DNA of 7,214 bases, taken from NCBI GenBank assembly GCA_026713405.1, contig JAPOON010000107.1, positions 1 through 7,214 on the forward strand, in the 5' to 3' direction. The stretch comes from Gammaproteobacteria bacterium. GTDB taxonomy: Bacteria > Pseudomonadota > Gammaproteobacteria > Pseudomonadales > Azotimanducaceae_A. The position numbers and the translations under genes were made by a program. The notes beneath the pieces are model-generated. The model was given only the letters and a program-made list of their open reading frames with translations, was not told where the DNA came from and made no database searches. Below, in pieces: positions 1 through 6,869 of the stretch. How positions within the stretch are numbered: the first letter of the stretch is position 1; each line of letters opens with the position of its first letter.

Positions 1-92
1 GAACTGGCATGATCCTGGTCGAACTTGGCGATTACTGCCTTTTTCGACAGGCCCTCGAACAAAACACTCTGTTTGCTGGTATCTTGTGACAT
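1..92 (-). CDS. IS1380-family transposase, N-terminal 30 residues only
   Basis: The ATG at 92-90 opens a frame that stays open to the window edge. It begins MSQDTSKQSVLFEGLSKK and continues AVIAKFDQDHAS. This matches from memory the N-terminus of IS1380-family DDE transposases, in which a phrase like FDQDHASSDGG precedes the catalytic region. The catalytic residues lie outside the window, so activity cannot be judged. The start is supported by an AAAGG ribosome binding site at 104-100, seven bases ahead of the ATG. That site is partly inside an inverted-repeat arm, which may restrict translation. The frame is too short to stand out by length and rests on recognition of the family. Confidence 0.72.
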   Translation of the reverse strand, partial: MSQDTSKQSVLFEGLSKKAVIAKFDQDHAS

Positions 93-159
93 GCAAAAGC
101 CTTTGCTGCGTTAATCGGTTGTCTAGTAACGCCATTTTCGCATGTCCAAGGGCTTTTGC
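93..159 (-). promoter_or_regulatory. Transposase leader with inverted repeat over the ribosome binding site
   Basis: Bases 93-105 (GCAAAAGCCTTTG) and 147-159 (CAAGGGCTTTTGC) are inverted copies, pairing at 12 of 13 positions across a 41-base loop. In the transposase mRNA the second arm covers the AAAGG site and spacer right up to the start codon. A transcript entering from outside the element would carry both arms and could hide the site. A transcript starting inside the loop would carry only one. A weak promoter-like TTGGAC lies at 149-144 with TACTAG 15 bases further on, but this promoter is only inferred. IS10 and IS50 are known to be protected from read-through by such leader hairpins. 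Confidence 0.45.
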
Positions 160-167
160 TTTATCCA

Positions 168-190
168 TTCGTGAATTATTGGGGCTAGGG
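168..190. repeat. Probable terminal inverted repeat of the IS1380-family element
   Basis: The sequence GTGAATTATTGGGGCTAGGG at 171-190 is the likely outer tip of the insertion sequence, about 80-100 bases before its transposase start, which is a normal distance. The partner repeat is outside the window, so its length and exact edge are not proven. Confidence 0.45.
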
Positions 191-619
191 AGCATGCCTG
201 GGCGCTCTGTCGCCAATATTGCGGTGTGATGAGAATCCCCGAATATCCGATTTCTTGCGGGTGAGAGCGCGTTACGGGCCGATCCGGGCCATTCTTGGCC
301 TCAAGTCGGCCGATTTCCGGCACATCAACGAATTCGCCCAGCGCTTTGACCCGACAGCGGTCCTCACCAAATATTCGTCATGGACGCCGCAATCGTCCAC
401 TAGGCGCCCCTGTTCGGCGACAACACTTTTGCAGTCCAAGACGTGTTCCTCCCTACCGAGCCAAACATGGCCGTAAGGGTTCCTTCGGCCATGATCGGCT
501 TCCTCGACGCCGCGGGTGTCGTATCACCCGGAAAGGCCGCGGCGCCAGCAGAGGAGCCGCGTAAGCGCCTCGACACGGTGTGGGCGGTGGCGTTCTTGAT
601 TCCCCCTGCCCAAGCTAAC
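191..619. other. Gene-poor stretch with possible decayed coding sequence
   Basis: No intact gene was recognised in these 429 bases. On the plus strand one frame is open from the edge of the insertion sequence to about 475. A second frame, off by one, is open from 404 to 637 with a TAG stop at 401-403 just ahead of it. Reading the first frame up to about 373 and then the second gives a protein-like product containing FAQRFDPTAVLT and later LFGDNTFAVQDVFLPTEPN. This is what a gene broken by a frameshift and a stop would look like. I do not recognise a family, and GC-rich DNA gives such open frames by chance. There is no terminator-like hairpin with a T run and no RNA gene. Confidence 0.2.
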
Positions 620-1396
620 TTATCGGCAAATCTCTGAGTCCGCTGCCGCGTACACCATCTCCATCGGAAGACCGTGGGGGTCCTCTCTCCGTTCTGCGGG
701 CAAGCACCGAAGCAACTTCTCGTCCTGACATGCGGTCAAGGCGGCCACGGCGGCGTCCAACACATCGTCGCGCGCCACACGCTTCCGTAGTGTTTTTTCA
801 AGCACATCGTCGATCAGTACATCCACATCTCGCCACACTTGACTGAGTTCAGCGCGACGCTCCTCGAAGCCAAGCACTCTCTTCTTGTTATGCTCCATTG
901 GGCTTCCTGCCAAGCCCGCAAAGCACACCTCGGGGTGGACCTCTCTGACTAACGCACGCGCCTTGGGGCACCCTCGCAAGAGTGCGTCCACCTCCGAGAT
1001 CTTGTGGCGGATCGCGAATGCTTGCTTCGAGATCCCCTTGCCTTTGCCTCCATCCTTCGAGGTTACCTTTCGACTGATCCTGCCCGCTTGAGCGAAGCTG
1101 GTCGTCTCAAGCACCTCTCGAACCGGCACGCGGAATACACTGCTGGCGCGGGGTCTACCGAGCATTCGGCGTGCCGCCCGGTCGACCTCGCGTTCGTCTG
1201 TGCCTCCAGGTAATCCGATCGGTATGTCGATGAAAATCCTGTCCGCTTCTTCGGCCGTGCGTACCAAACAATCGACCGTCGGCACCACTCGCCACTCCAG
1301 TTCGCCTTTTGGTCGTACGATGACGACGAACCAACCAGCAGGGCATCCATCAACGCCATAGGCCGTGAAGCCATCCGCCCGACTTACTACGGGCAC
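620..1396 (-). CDS. DUF429 family protein, predicted RNase H-like nuclease
   Basis: This belongs to the DUF429 family (COG4923), predicted from fold to be RNase H-like nucleases; the cellular role is not known. Counting from the longest in-frame start (ATG at 1477, 285 residues), the conserved acidic positions are present: GVDGCPAGW at 41-49 (Asp43), IDIPIGLP at 83-90 (Asp84), HPEVCF at 181-186 (Glu183) and DDVLDAAVAAL at 237-247. The end, GLPMEMVY, is the usual family C-terminus. Members usually begin a few residues before GVDG, yet no ATG lies in frame there. The GTG at 1396, used here, gives 258 residues; neither GTG nor ATG has a clear ribosome binding site. An out-of-frame ATG at 1374 hints at a lost base. 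The gene stands alone, separated from the operon by 750 bases. Family confidence is high, start confidence low. Confidence 0.82.
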   Translation of the reverse strand: MPVVSRADGFTAYGVDGCPAGWFVVIVRPKGELEWRVVPTVDCLVRTAEEADRIFIDIPIGLPGGTDEREVDRAARRMLGRPRASSVFRVPVREVLETTSFAQAGRISRKVTSKDGGKGKGISKQAFAIRHKISEVDALLRGCPKARALVREVHPEVCFAGLAGSPMEHNKKRVLGFEERRAELSQVWRDVDVLIDDVLEKTLRKRVARDDVLDAAVAALTACQDEKLLRCLPAERREDPHGLPMEMVYAAADSEICR

Positions 1397-1477
1397 AATG
1401 TGGGCTCGGTACAGCGAGATACGCGGCTGGCTTCGCGCAACGAAAATCGCCTGCCGGCAGCTGCGTTGATCGAACAT

Positions 1478-2227
1478 TGCATCATTTGCGACATTAAGTT
1501 CGCACCGGCGGCCCGCCGCAACCCGGAGACAGCGACGGTTTCCGCGGGGCCTTTCACGGCATGTGTCTTGCGGTCTTAGACTGTGCCGTAAAGGTACTCG
1601 TGTTCACCCCGCCGAACCAGTAATCGCTCTCGTGCGCAGTTCTGAGCAACCGGAGAAAAACGATGTCAAATCAGGTTCGCGGTCAGGCTATTGGGCGCCA
1701 CCACCCCGCCATCCGAGTCTGATGCTCCGGGCCGATTGCTCGAACGGATGTCAACGGACCGTGTCCCGGCAAGCACCATGGGACTGACTAGCGGCCAGAC
1801 CTTTTGCGCTTGGGCGATTGCTTCGCCGTGTACCGAGGGTGGCGTTTGGCTTGACCCCTTGCAGACTCCAAGATTAGGTGACAAGCCAGCCAACCGGCGC
1901 CGGACCGTCTGCTTTTCCAGCGTCAGAAACGTGCGACCAAAGCTGGGCCGTGTGAAGAACACTTCTCAAATCGAGGGCGTAAAGGCTTTTTTGGTAAAGC
2001 GCGAGCCGGTGCTCAAAGGCAGGTAGCGGTGCGTGTACAGGGCGGAATCGAAGCCCAGTCAGTGTCCCCGAAACGGCTTGGGATCTTGCGAACTTGAGGA
2101 AAGTGGTTGGGGTCCGGGGTGCGCGTTCAGTCGCGGTGTTCGCTGGAGAGGCATTCAGCTGCTGCAGAGCTGCTCCTTCCCCATTGTTGAAATGACGTTA
2201 AACCATCGGGGCAGGCGGCTCTACCCC
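1478..2227. other. 750-base stretch without a supportable gene
   Basis: Open frames exist on both strands here (for example plus 1691-2026 and minus 1666-1962). They overlap each other, lack ribosome binding sites and resemble no family I know. No tRNA or rRNA was found. A GTGCG at 1632-1636 fits the 5' consensus of a group II intron, but no domain V and no reverse transcriptase fragment could be found, so that idea stays weak. The stretch probably holds the promoter of the DUF429 gene at its left edge and the 3' end of the operon transcript at its right edge. No convincing -35/-10 pair was seen upstream of DUF429. Confidence 0.3.
2208..2227 (-). terminator. Hairpin directly after the operon's last stop codon, possible terminator
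   Basis: On the minus strand GGGGTAG (2227-2221) can pair with CTGCCCC (2214-2208) around a six-base loop, giving seven pairs including one G-U. On the plus-strand transcript the same position is a C-A mismatch, so the hairpin favours transcripts of the operon. It begins at the base after the TGA of the DUF3604 gene. The following sequence has only a short TTT run, so it may be a weak or Rho-assisted terminator, or an mRNA-protecting hairpin. Confidence 0.35.
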
Positions 2228-4102
2228 TCAGCCTCGGATCCAGATTGGCGATGACCAGGCACGGTCCTGGATCGTTGCGGGCAGATCGGCGCGCGGTTTG
2301 GCGCCCGCCCGTATGGCATCCCAAGTGGACCAGCGGCACTTAGGGTTTTCCAAAACCCGGGCGTAGTAGAAAGCGCTTTGACCGGATTGGAAGCGGGGGT
2401 CTTTCCATAGGGCCGAAAGCTCGGCTGCGCCCCTGTCGGGGCTCATAGTGCAGGTGGCGATGTCCACGGTAGCTCCGTTATCCGCGCAGCGGTGCGTTTC
2501 CGGGTTCACCGGGCTCCCGTCGGAGCAGGCAACGTCGAAGACCCGCTCGAAGGTGGCGCCGTCTTCCTCCCAGCCCTTGATGATCTGCAGCCGCTGCAGC
2601 GGTGCGCTGTGGGGGTCTCCCATCGCCCATACGAAAAAGCCGGGTGCGGCATCGCTGCCGCCGGCCAGGTCTCCACCCATGGGCACGCCCTTGGCATAGG
2701 CATCCGCGATCGTGTTTCGGGATTCAAGCAGCGGGGCATTGATGTCGTGGCCGGCGAAGAACCGGACGCGGATCCGCGGGCCGCTGGTGGCGAAGGTTTC
2801 CTTGCGGCGCATGGCATCGTAGATCGCTTCGCGGGTATTGGATTCGGCCCAGACGCCCGCCAACCCCGAGGCGCCCCAGTATTGGGCCGGAAACGGGCCG
2901 GGCATTCCGCCCGCTTGCCTGGAAGGGTCGGGAGGAACGGATGCCCGAAGCCCGGGCGTGCCGTCCATGAGCGCCGTCTTGCCCCAGTAGTCGCCTTCGC
3001 GAAAGGATCCGGCGCCGGTGTGGGTATCGGACGAGCCGATCAGCCCGAAGCGATATGGGTTGGACCCCAGTTCCCGCTCCATGGCGAGGCCATTGCGGTA
3101 GGCCTCCCGCACATAGCCGCCCCGGGGTTGGCTCGGGGTACTGAAATCGATGCGGTGTGGCACGATCTCGAAGTCTGCCCACTCGTCGTTTGGCGATAGC
3201 GCCGGGTGGGTGTCGGAGGTGCCCTTGACCTGGGTGACCTCGACCAGCGGTTCGTTACGCATCCGCTGGTCGGCGTAGGCGGCATCGACGGGTGCGCCGG
3301 ACAGGTCGGTGTTCGCGAACATCGCGCCGTTCGAGGCATTGGAATTGTGCGGGATGGCCAGTGCTTCGAAACCGAGTGCGCGCAGACCGTCCATCCAGGC
3401 CCAGAGGTGCTCGGGATTCGGAGAGTCGAGTGGGCTGAATGGCATGTCGGGCACGGCGCTGCCACGGAAGATCACGTTACGGTGCAGGTTTTCGGCCATA
3501 CCCGACGAGGTTGTGTATTCGAACCCCACAAAGGTCGTGAAGACGCCGGGGTCGTAGTGTCGTTCGGCCGCATCGACGATCGCATCCCAGGCTGCGCGCA
3601 CCACGCGGGCATCGTGGAGGTCGTCGCTCTCGCCCCATCCGAACAGGTACGGCAGCATGTCCACGAAATGGGCAATCCGCTGCTCGACGGTCCTGGCGTC
3701 GCGCAGGGCCAGGGACATGGCGTGGGCACCGACGGGCGAGTCGGGATCTGCCATTGCCGGCGCCATGCCCAGATATTCGGCATGATCGGTCACGGCCTGG
3801 AAGTCGAGGGGTTCCGTCAACGTCATCTCGAAGCCCGCGGGGTGGCGCAGTGTTTCGCCACGGGCGAAGCGGTAAGCGTCATCCGGGTCGGCCCGGGCGC
3901 CGTAGATGAACGCATCAAAAGAATAGAGTGTGTGCACGTGCAGATCGCCGAAATAGGCGCGTCGATGAGGGTGCGACTCGATGACCATGGGCGTTGCCGG
4001 CGCGGTCGTGGCGGAGTCCGTGTCCCGTTCGACGCACCCCGAAAGCGGCACGCAGGACAACACCGCGGTGGCCAGCGCGATGCATCCCGGTTTCCAGGTC
4101 AT
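2228..4102 (-). CDS. DUF3604 domain lipoprotein with PHP-like metal-site motifs
   Basis: A 624-residue exported protein of the DUF3604 family (Pfam PF12228), near the family's usual length. It starts with a lipoprotein signal: residues 1-22 are charged then hydrophobic and end in the lipobox LSGC, so Cys23 should be lipidated. Histidine and aspartate motifs in the order seen in PHP-type metallohydrolases follow: GDLHVHTLYS (His55, His57), TDHAEYLG (Asp106, His107), IPHNSNASNG (His252) and SSDTHTG (Asp359, His361). A phosphoester or related hydrolase at the membrane surface is plausible, but the substrate is unknown. The ATG at 4102 overlaps the transporter stop by four bases (ATGA), which fixes the start; the frame runs open to 4468 upstream but would be antisense-like extension inside the transporter gene. 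It is the last gene of the operon and a hairpin follows at once. Confidence 0.88.
   Translation of the reverse strand: MTWKPGCIALATAVLSCVPLSGCVERDTDSATTAPATPMVIESHPHRRAYFGDLHVHTLYSFDAFIYGARADPDDAYRFARGETLRHPAGFEMTLTEPLDFQAVTDHAEYLGMAPAMADPDSPVGAHAMSLALRDARTVEQRIAHFVDMLPYLFGWGESDDLHDARVVRAAWDAIVDAAERHYDPGVFTTFVGFEYTTSSGMAENLHRNVIFRGSAVPDMPFSPLDSPNPEHLWAWMDGLRALGFEALAIPHNSNASNGAMFANTDLSGAPVDAAYADQRMRNEPLVEVTQVKGTSDTHPALSPNDEWADFEIVPHRIDFSTPSQPRGGYVREAYRNGLAMERELGSNPYRFGLIGSSDTHTGAGSFREGDYWGKTALMDGTPGLRASVPPDPSRQAGGMPGPFPAQYWGASGLAGVWAESNTREAIYDAMRRKETFATSGPRIRVRFFAGHDINAPLLESRNTIADAYAKGVPMGGDLAGGSDAAPGFFVWAMGDPHSAPLQRLQIIKGWEEDGATFERVFDVACSDGSPVNPETHRCADNGATVDIATCTMSPDRGAAELSALWKDPRFQSGQSAFYYARVLENPKCRWSTWDAIRAGAKPRADLPATIQDRAWSSPIWIRG
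4099..4102 (-). promoter_or_regulatory. ATGA stop-start overlap coupling transporter and DUF3604 genes
   Basis: The TGA ending the transporter (4101-4099) shares bases with the ATG starting the DUF3604 gene (4102-4100). No strong ribosome binding site precedes the ATG, so translation is probably coupled to the transporter by re-initiation. Confidence 0.75.
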
Positions 4103-5439
4103 GCGGGTTGCATCCGGGGGATGTAGGTAAAGGGCTTCAGCCGCAGGATCAGCACGGCACCGAGCAGAAGGCCGAAACCGATGGCGCCGGTGGCCAGGTC
4201 GTAGGAGCCGGTCAGGTCGAAGACGAGTGCCATCAGGAACGGCGTGATTCCCTGGGTGAGCACCACTACCGCGTAGGCGGTGCCGGTGATGGCGCCGTAG
4301 TGTTCTACACCGAAGTACCGTGAAATGAAGTAGGGCAACACGCCGTACTCGGTGCCCAGTCCGAACCCGAGCAACAGGCCGGCAAGAAGCAGCAGCGGGA
4401 AGCTCGACGTCGATTCCAGCAGGACCAGACCGCCGATGGCGACCAGGTAGAAGGGCGCTGCGATCCATGGCCTTGGCACCCGGTCGAGCAGGTAGCCGAC
4501 GCCGATCTGCCAGCCCGCGGTTACCATGGAGAATGTCGCGAGTACCGTCGTCGCCTGGCCCCGGGGCAACCCCCGGTCTTCGAGCATCGGGACGACGTGC
4601 GCGAACACGGCCGTCATGCAGCCGGCGCCAAGGGCGATGGCAACCAGGATGATCCAGAAGGTTCCGGTGCGCCGCGCCTCGGCCAGGGTCATGCCGGCGG
4701 CGGGATCGGGTGCATCAACGAGGAGCGCAGACTTTCCGGCATCGGGCCCACTCGGCGTGACTGAGCCGGTCGGTACTTTGTCGCAGCCGGATTCCGAGAA
4801 GGCCTGAGGTCGGGGAATCGGCTGCCCGCGCTTCGGCTGCGCCGCACGCGGCGGATCCCACAGCAACAGGAAAAGCACCGGGAAACCGACGAGCAGTACG
4901 GTCAGCGCGATGCCCTGGAAGGCGCCACGCCAGCCGAATGCGCTGATCAAGAGGTGTGCCAGAACGGGAGACAGCGCCGCTCCGGTGCCGTTCCCGAGGC
5001 CGCCGACGATGCCCAGGAACAGCCCACGGTTCTGGTCGAACCAGCTTGCGATCACCTTGGTGAACATGGCGGAACTGGGAACGGCGGCGGTCAGCCCGAT
5101 CAGGGCATACGCGATGTAGAGGTGCATCAGGTTGCCGCCGATCAGCGAGACGGAAGCGATGGAGGCTGCGAACAGCACATTGCCCGCCAATATGATGCGG
5201 CGTGCACCATGATGGTCGATCATGCGCCCGATGACCGGATAACCCAGGGCGCTGGCTATCGCGATGATGGTGAGCACGAACGAGACGCCCGCACGGCTCC
5301 AGCCGAATTCGGTGGTCAGCGGGATCAGGAACAGGCCGAACACGGTGTAGACCATCGGCGTGACGCTCACCGCGTTGCCGACGGTGCAGGCCGCCACCAC
5401 GCCGGTGGGCCGGGTGAAAAGCGCGGATCCGGCCGGCAC
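4099..5439 (-). CDS. MFS transporter, monocarboxylate / oxalate-formate antiporter type
   Basis: A 446-residue inner-membrane carrier of the major facilitator superfamily. About twelve hydrophobic segments are visible, roughly at 14-40, 51-72, 82-100, 106-128, 140-163, 172-194, 260-283, 297-318, 325-342, 347-370, 380-405 and 413-433. The loop between helices 2 and 3 carries the MFS signature as GRMIDHHGARR (71-81). The stretch WFDQNRGLFLGIVGGLGNG (133-151) is typical of carriers for monocarboxylates and related small acids. A hydrophilic loop at about 196-255 joins the two halves. The GTG start at 5439 lies two bases after the TAA of the amidohydrolase gene; the next in-frame ATG (residue 29) would remove most of helix 1, so GTG is preferred. 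Its place suggests it imports the amidohydrolase's substrate or exports a product. Superfamily is certain, substrate is not. Confidence 0.9.
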   Translation of the reverse strand: MPAGSALFTRPTGVVAACTVGNAVSVTPMVYTVFGLFLIPLTTEFGWSRAGVSFVLTIIAIASALGYPVIGRMIDHHGARRIILAGNVLFAASIASVSLIGGNLMHLYIAYALIGLTAAVPSSAMFTKVIASWFDQNRGLFLGIVGGLGNGTGAALSPVLAHLLISAFGWRGAFQGIALTVLLVGFPVLFLLLWDPPRAAQPKRGQPIPRPQAFSESGCDKVPTGSVTPSGPDAGKSALLVDAPDPAAGMTLAEARRTGTFWIILVAIALGAGCMTAVFAHVVPMLEDRGLPRGQATTVLATFSMVTAGWQIGVGYLLDRVPRPWIAAPFYLVAIGGLVLLESTSSFPLLLLAGLLLGFGLGTEYGVLPYFISRYFGVEHYGAITGTAYAVVVLTQGITPFLMALVFDLTGSYDLATGAIGFGLLLGAVLILRLKPFTYIPRMQPA

Positions 5440-5441
5440 CG

Positions 5442-6869
5442 TTACTCGACCGGCCAGGGGCAGATCATGGGAACGCCCGAGCGGGCGGCGATGGCTTCGC
5501 CGGCGCTCTGGGCCCGGGCGTAGAGCGCCGCTTCATCCAGCATGGTCGCGCGGTAGTTGTCCACGAGCCGCACGCCGTCCACCCAGACGCTGTGCACGCC
5601 GCGACCGTCCGCGCAGTTGACCAGTTGGTTCACGACGTTGAGCAGCGGCCGCCATTCGGGGCGATCGGTGTCATGGAGCACGAAGTCCGCTTTCATGCCG
5701 GCTTCCAACGAGCCGATTTCATGCTTCAACCGCAGGGCTCGAGCCGCGTTGAGCGTTGCCATCGTCAGGGTGTCGTATGCCGAGAAGACGCTGGCGTCGC
5801 GGCGCGCATCCTTGAAGATCGCGGCAGCGGTTTTCATGGTGTGGGTCAGATCCGACATGTCGCCGTCGGTCCCCAGGCAGAGATTGATGCCCGCCTCGGC
5901 CATCTCCGGGAAAAGTCCGGCGGAGGTGACGCCGCTGGCGTTTCTGAGCGCTGCCAGGGAACAATGGATGACGTTGGTCTCCGTGTCCGCCAGGCACCGC
6001 AGTTCCTCTTCGTCGATGTGAACGGCATGGGTCAGGGACACGTTGGAACCGAGGGCGCCCATGCCGGCGAGATGGCTGATGGGCCGCCGCCCGGTATGCT
6101 CAAGAAACCACTCCGCGTCGGACGCATGCGGGCTCATGTGTGCCGAGACGCCGATTGCGTTCGTATCGGCCAGGGATTTGGCGGCCAGCCAGACCTCGTC
6201 GGGGTTCGTGGTGTGGCCGATCAGTATCGGCCAGGCGGCAATTCTGGCGCCCCGGTCCGCGGGGTAGCGCGCCACTTCGTCTTCCAGCAGCCCGATGGCG
6301 GTGTCGATGGCGGCCGATGCCGAGGCGGGGTCGTTCGAGCGGCCTTCCACCCAGGCTCCCACCCGGCCGCGGATGCCCGTGCCTTCGAGGCCCTCGATGA
6401 CGACGTCGAGGTGGCGGATGGTGCCCGCTTCCAGGAAGCAGGTGGTGCCGCTCTTCAGCATCTGCAGTGCGGCGAACTGTGCGGACAGCCTTTCGTCCCC
6501 CGCAGTGTGCGCCTCGAAACGGGGGATGACCCAGCGGGTCAGCTTTTCGCCGAAACCGGCTTCGATCTCATCGGGAACGTAGCCGCGTGTCAGCGGGTCT
6601 CCGGTGATGTGGATGTGCGCATCGATGAATCCCGGTGTTATGACAAAGCGGCTCGCTTCGATGGTTTCCCGGGCATTGACGCGCCTTTCCGCCTCGATGC
6701 GCTTCCCGACGAATACCAGCCGGTCACCGCGGAACGCCAGGGCGCCGTCGCTGATGATGCGGCGCCTGCCGTCCATGGTCACCAACGTGCCGCCGGAGAG
6801 CAGAGTGTCGGCTGCAAGCCTCGCGTCCGCCGCGTCGTCACGAGCGGTGTCGGTGGCGTCAACGGTCAT
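5442..6869 (-). CDS. Metal-dependent amidohydrolase, ATZ/TRZ-like, with HxxE glutamate replaced
   Basis: A 475-residue cytosolic amidohydrolase of the group that includes AtzA, TrzN and S-adenosylhomocysteine/guanine-type deaminases. The N-terminal beta-sandwich piece (about 22-75) leads into PGFIDAHIHITGD with metal ligands His85 and His87. His244 (SAHMSPH), His281 (THAVHID) and Asp335 (LGTDGD) complete the site, at spacings close to AtzA (66/68, 243, 280, 327). In AtzA and TrzN the metal-binding His is followed by a catalytic Glu three residues on; here that position is Pro247. The C-terminal sandwich strand includes GSLEAGMKADFVLHD (386-400). The ATG at 6869 overlaps the ligase gene by 11 bases and has a GGGA-type site about nine bases upstream. 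Likely reactions are deamination, dechlorination or ring opening of a heterocycle; none can be assigned. Confidence 0.88.
   Translation of the reverse strand: MTVDATDTARDDAADARLAADTLLSGGTLVTMDGRRRIISDGALAFRGDRLVFVGKRIEAERRVNARETIEASRFVITPGFIDAHIHITGDPLTRGYVPDEIEAGFGEKLTRWVIPRFEAHTAGDERLSAQFAALQMLKSGTTCFLEAGTIRHLDVVIEGLEGTGIRGRVGAWVEGRSNDPASASAAIDTAIGLLEDEVARYPADRGARIAAWPILIGHTTNPDEVWLAAKSLADTNAIGVSAHMSPHASDAEWFLEHTGRRPISHLAGMGALGSNVSLTHAVHIDEEELRCLADTETNVIHCSLAALRNASGVTSAGLFPEMAEAGINLCLGTDGDMSDLTHTMKTAAAIFKDARRDASVFSAYDTLTMATLNAARALRLKHEIGSLEAGMKADFVLHDTDRPEWRPLLNVVNQLVNCADGRGVHSVWVDGVRLVDNYRATMLDEAALYARAQSAGEAIAARSGVPMICPWPVE

Larger units (their letters stand above)
1..190 (-). mobile_element. 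End of an IS1380-family insertion sequence (partial)
   Basis: The transposase reading frame begins here and runs leftwards out of the window, so only the upstream end of the element is present. Its family is judged from the transposase N-terminus. The boundary is placed near base 190. Read in the transposase direction, the sequence there starts CCCTAGCCCCAATAATTCAC, and IS1380-type ends commonly begin with CC followed by an AT-rich run. The matching far end and the target duplication lie outside the window, so the boundary is inferred. A frame on the plus strand becomes open just past this point, as if the element had landed in older sequence. Confidence 0.7.

Noticed and set aside
554..585. 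GAGCCG motif resembling group II intron domain V
   Set aside because: The GAAA tetraloop and the pairing arm are not present.
1666..2026. Overlapping open frames on both strands (plus 1691-2026, minus 1666-1962)
   Set aside because: No ribosome binding site, no family resemblance and mutual overlap; not enough to call a gene on either strand.
2096..2104. GAGGAAAGT, as in a conserved part of RNase P RNA
   Set aside because: The match ends after nine bases and the other conserved RNase P regions are absent.
2156..2172. CAGCT / AGCTG inverted repeat downstream of the operon
   Set aside because: Only five pairs and no T run follows on the minus strand; likely chance.
3206..4126. 306-residue open frame on the plus strand
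   Set aside because: Antisense shadow of the DUF3604 gene with no recognisable domain.
4103..4468. Upstream extension of the DUF3604 frame to 746 residues
   Set aside because: It lies wholly inside the transporter gene in another frame, has arginine-rich shadow composition, and the lipoprotein signal plus ATGA overlap place the true start at 4102.
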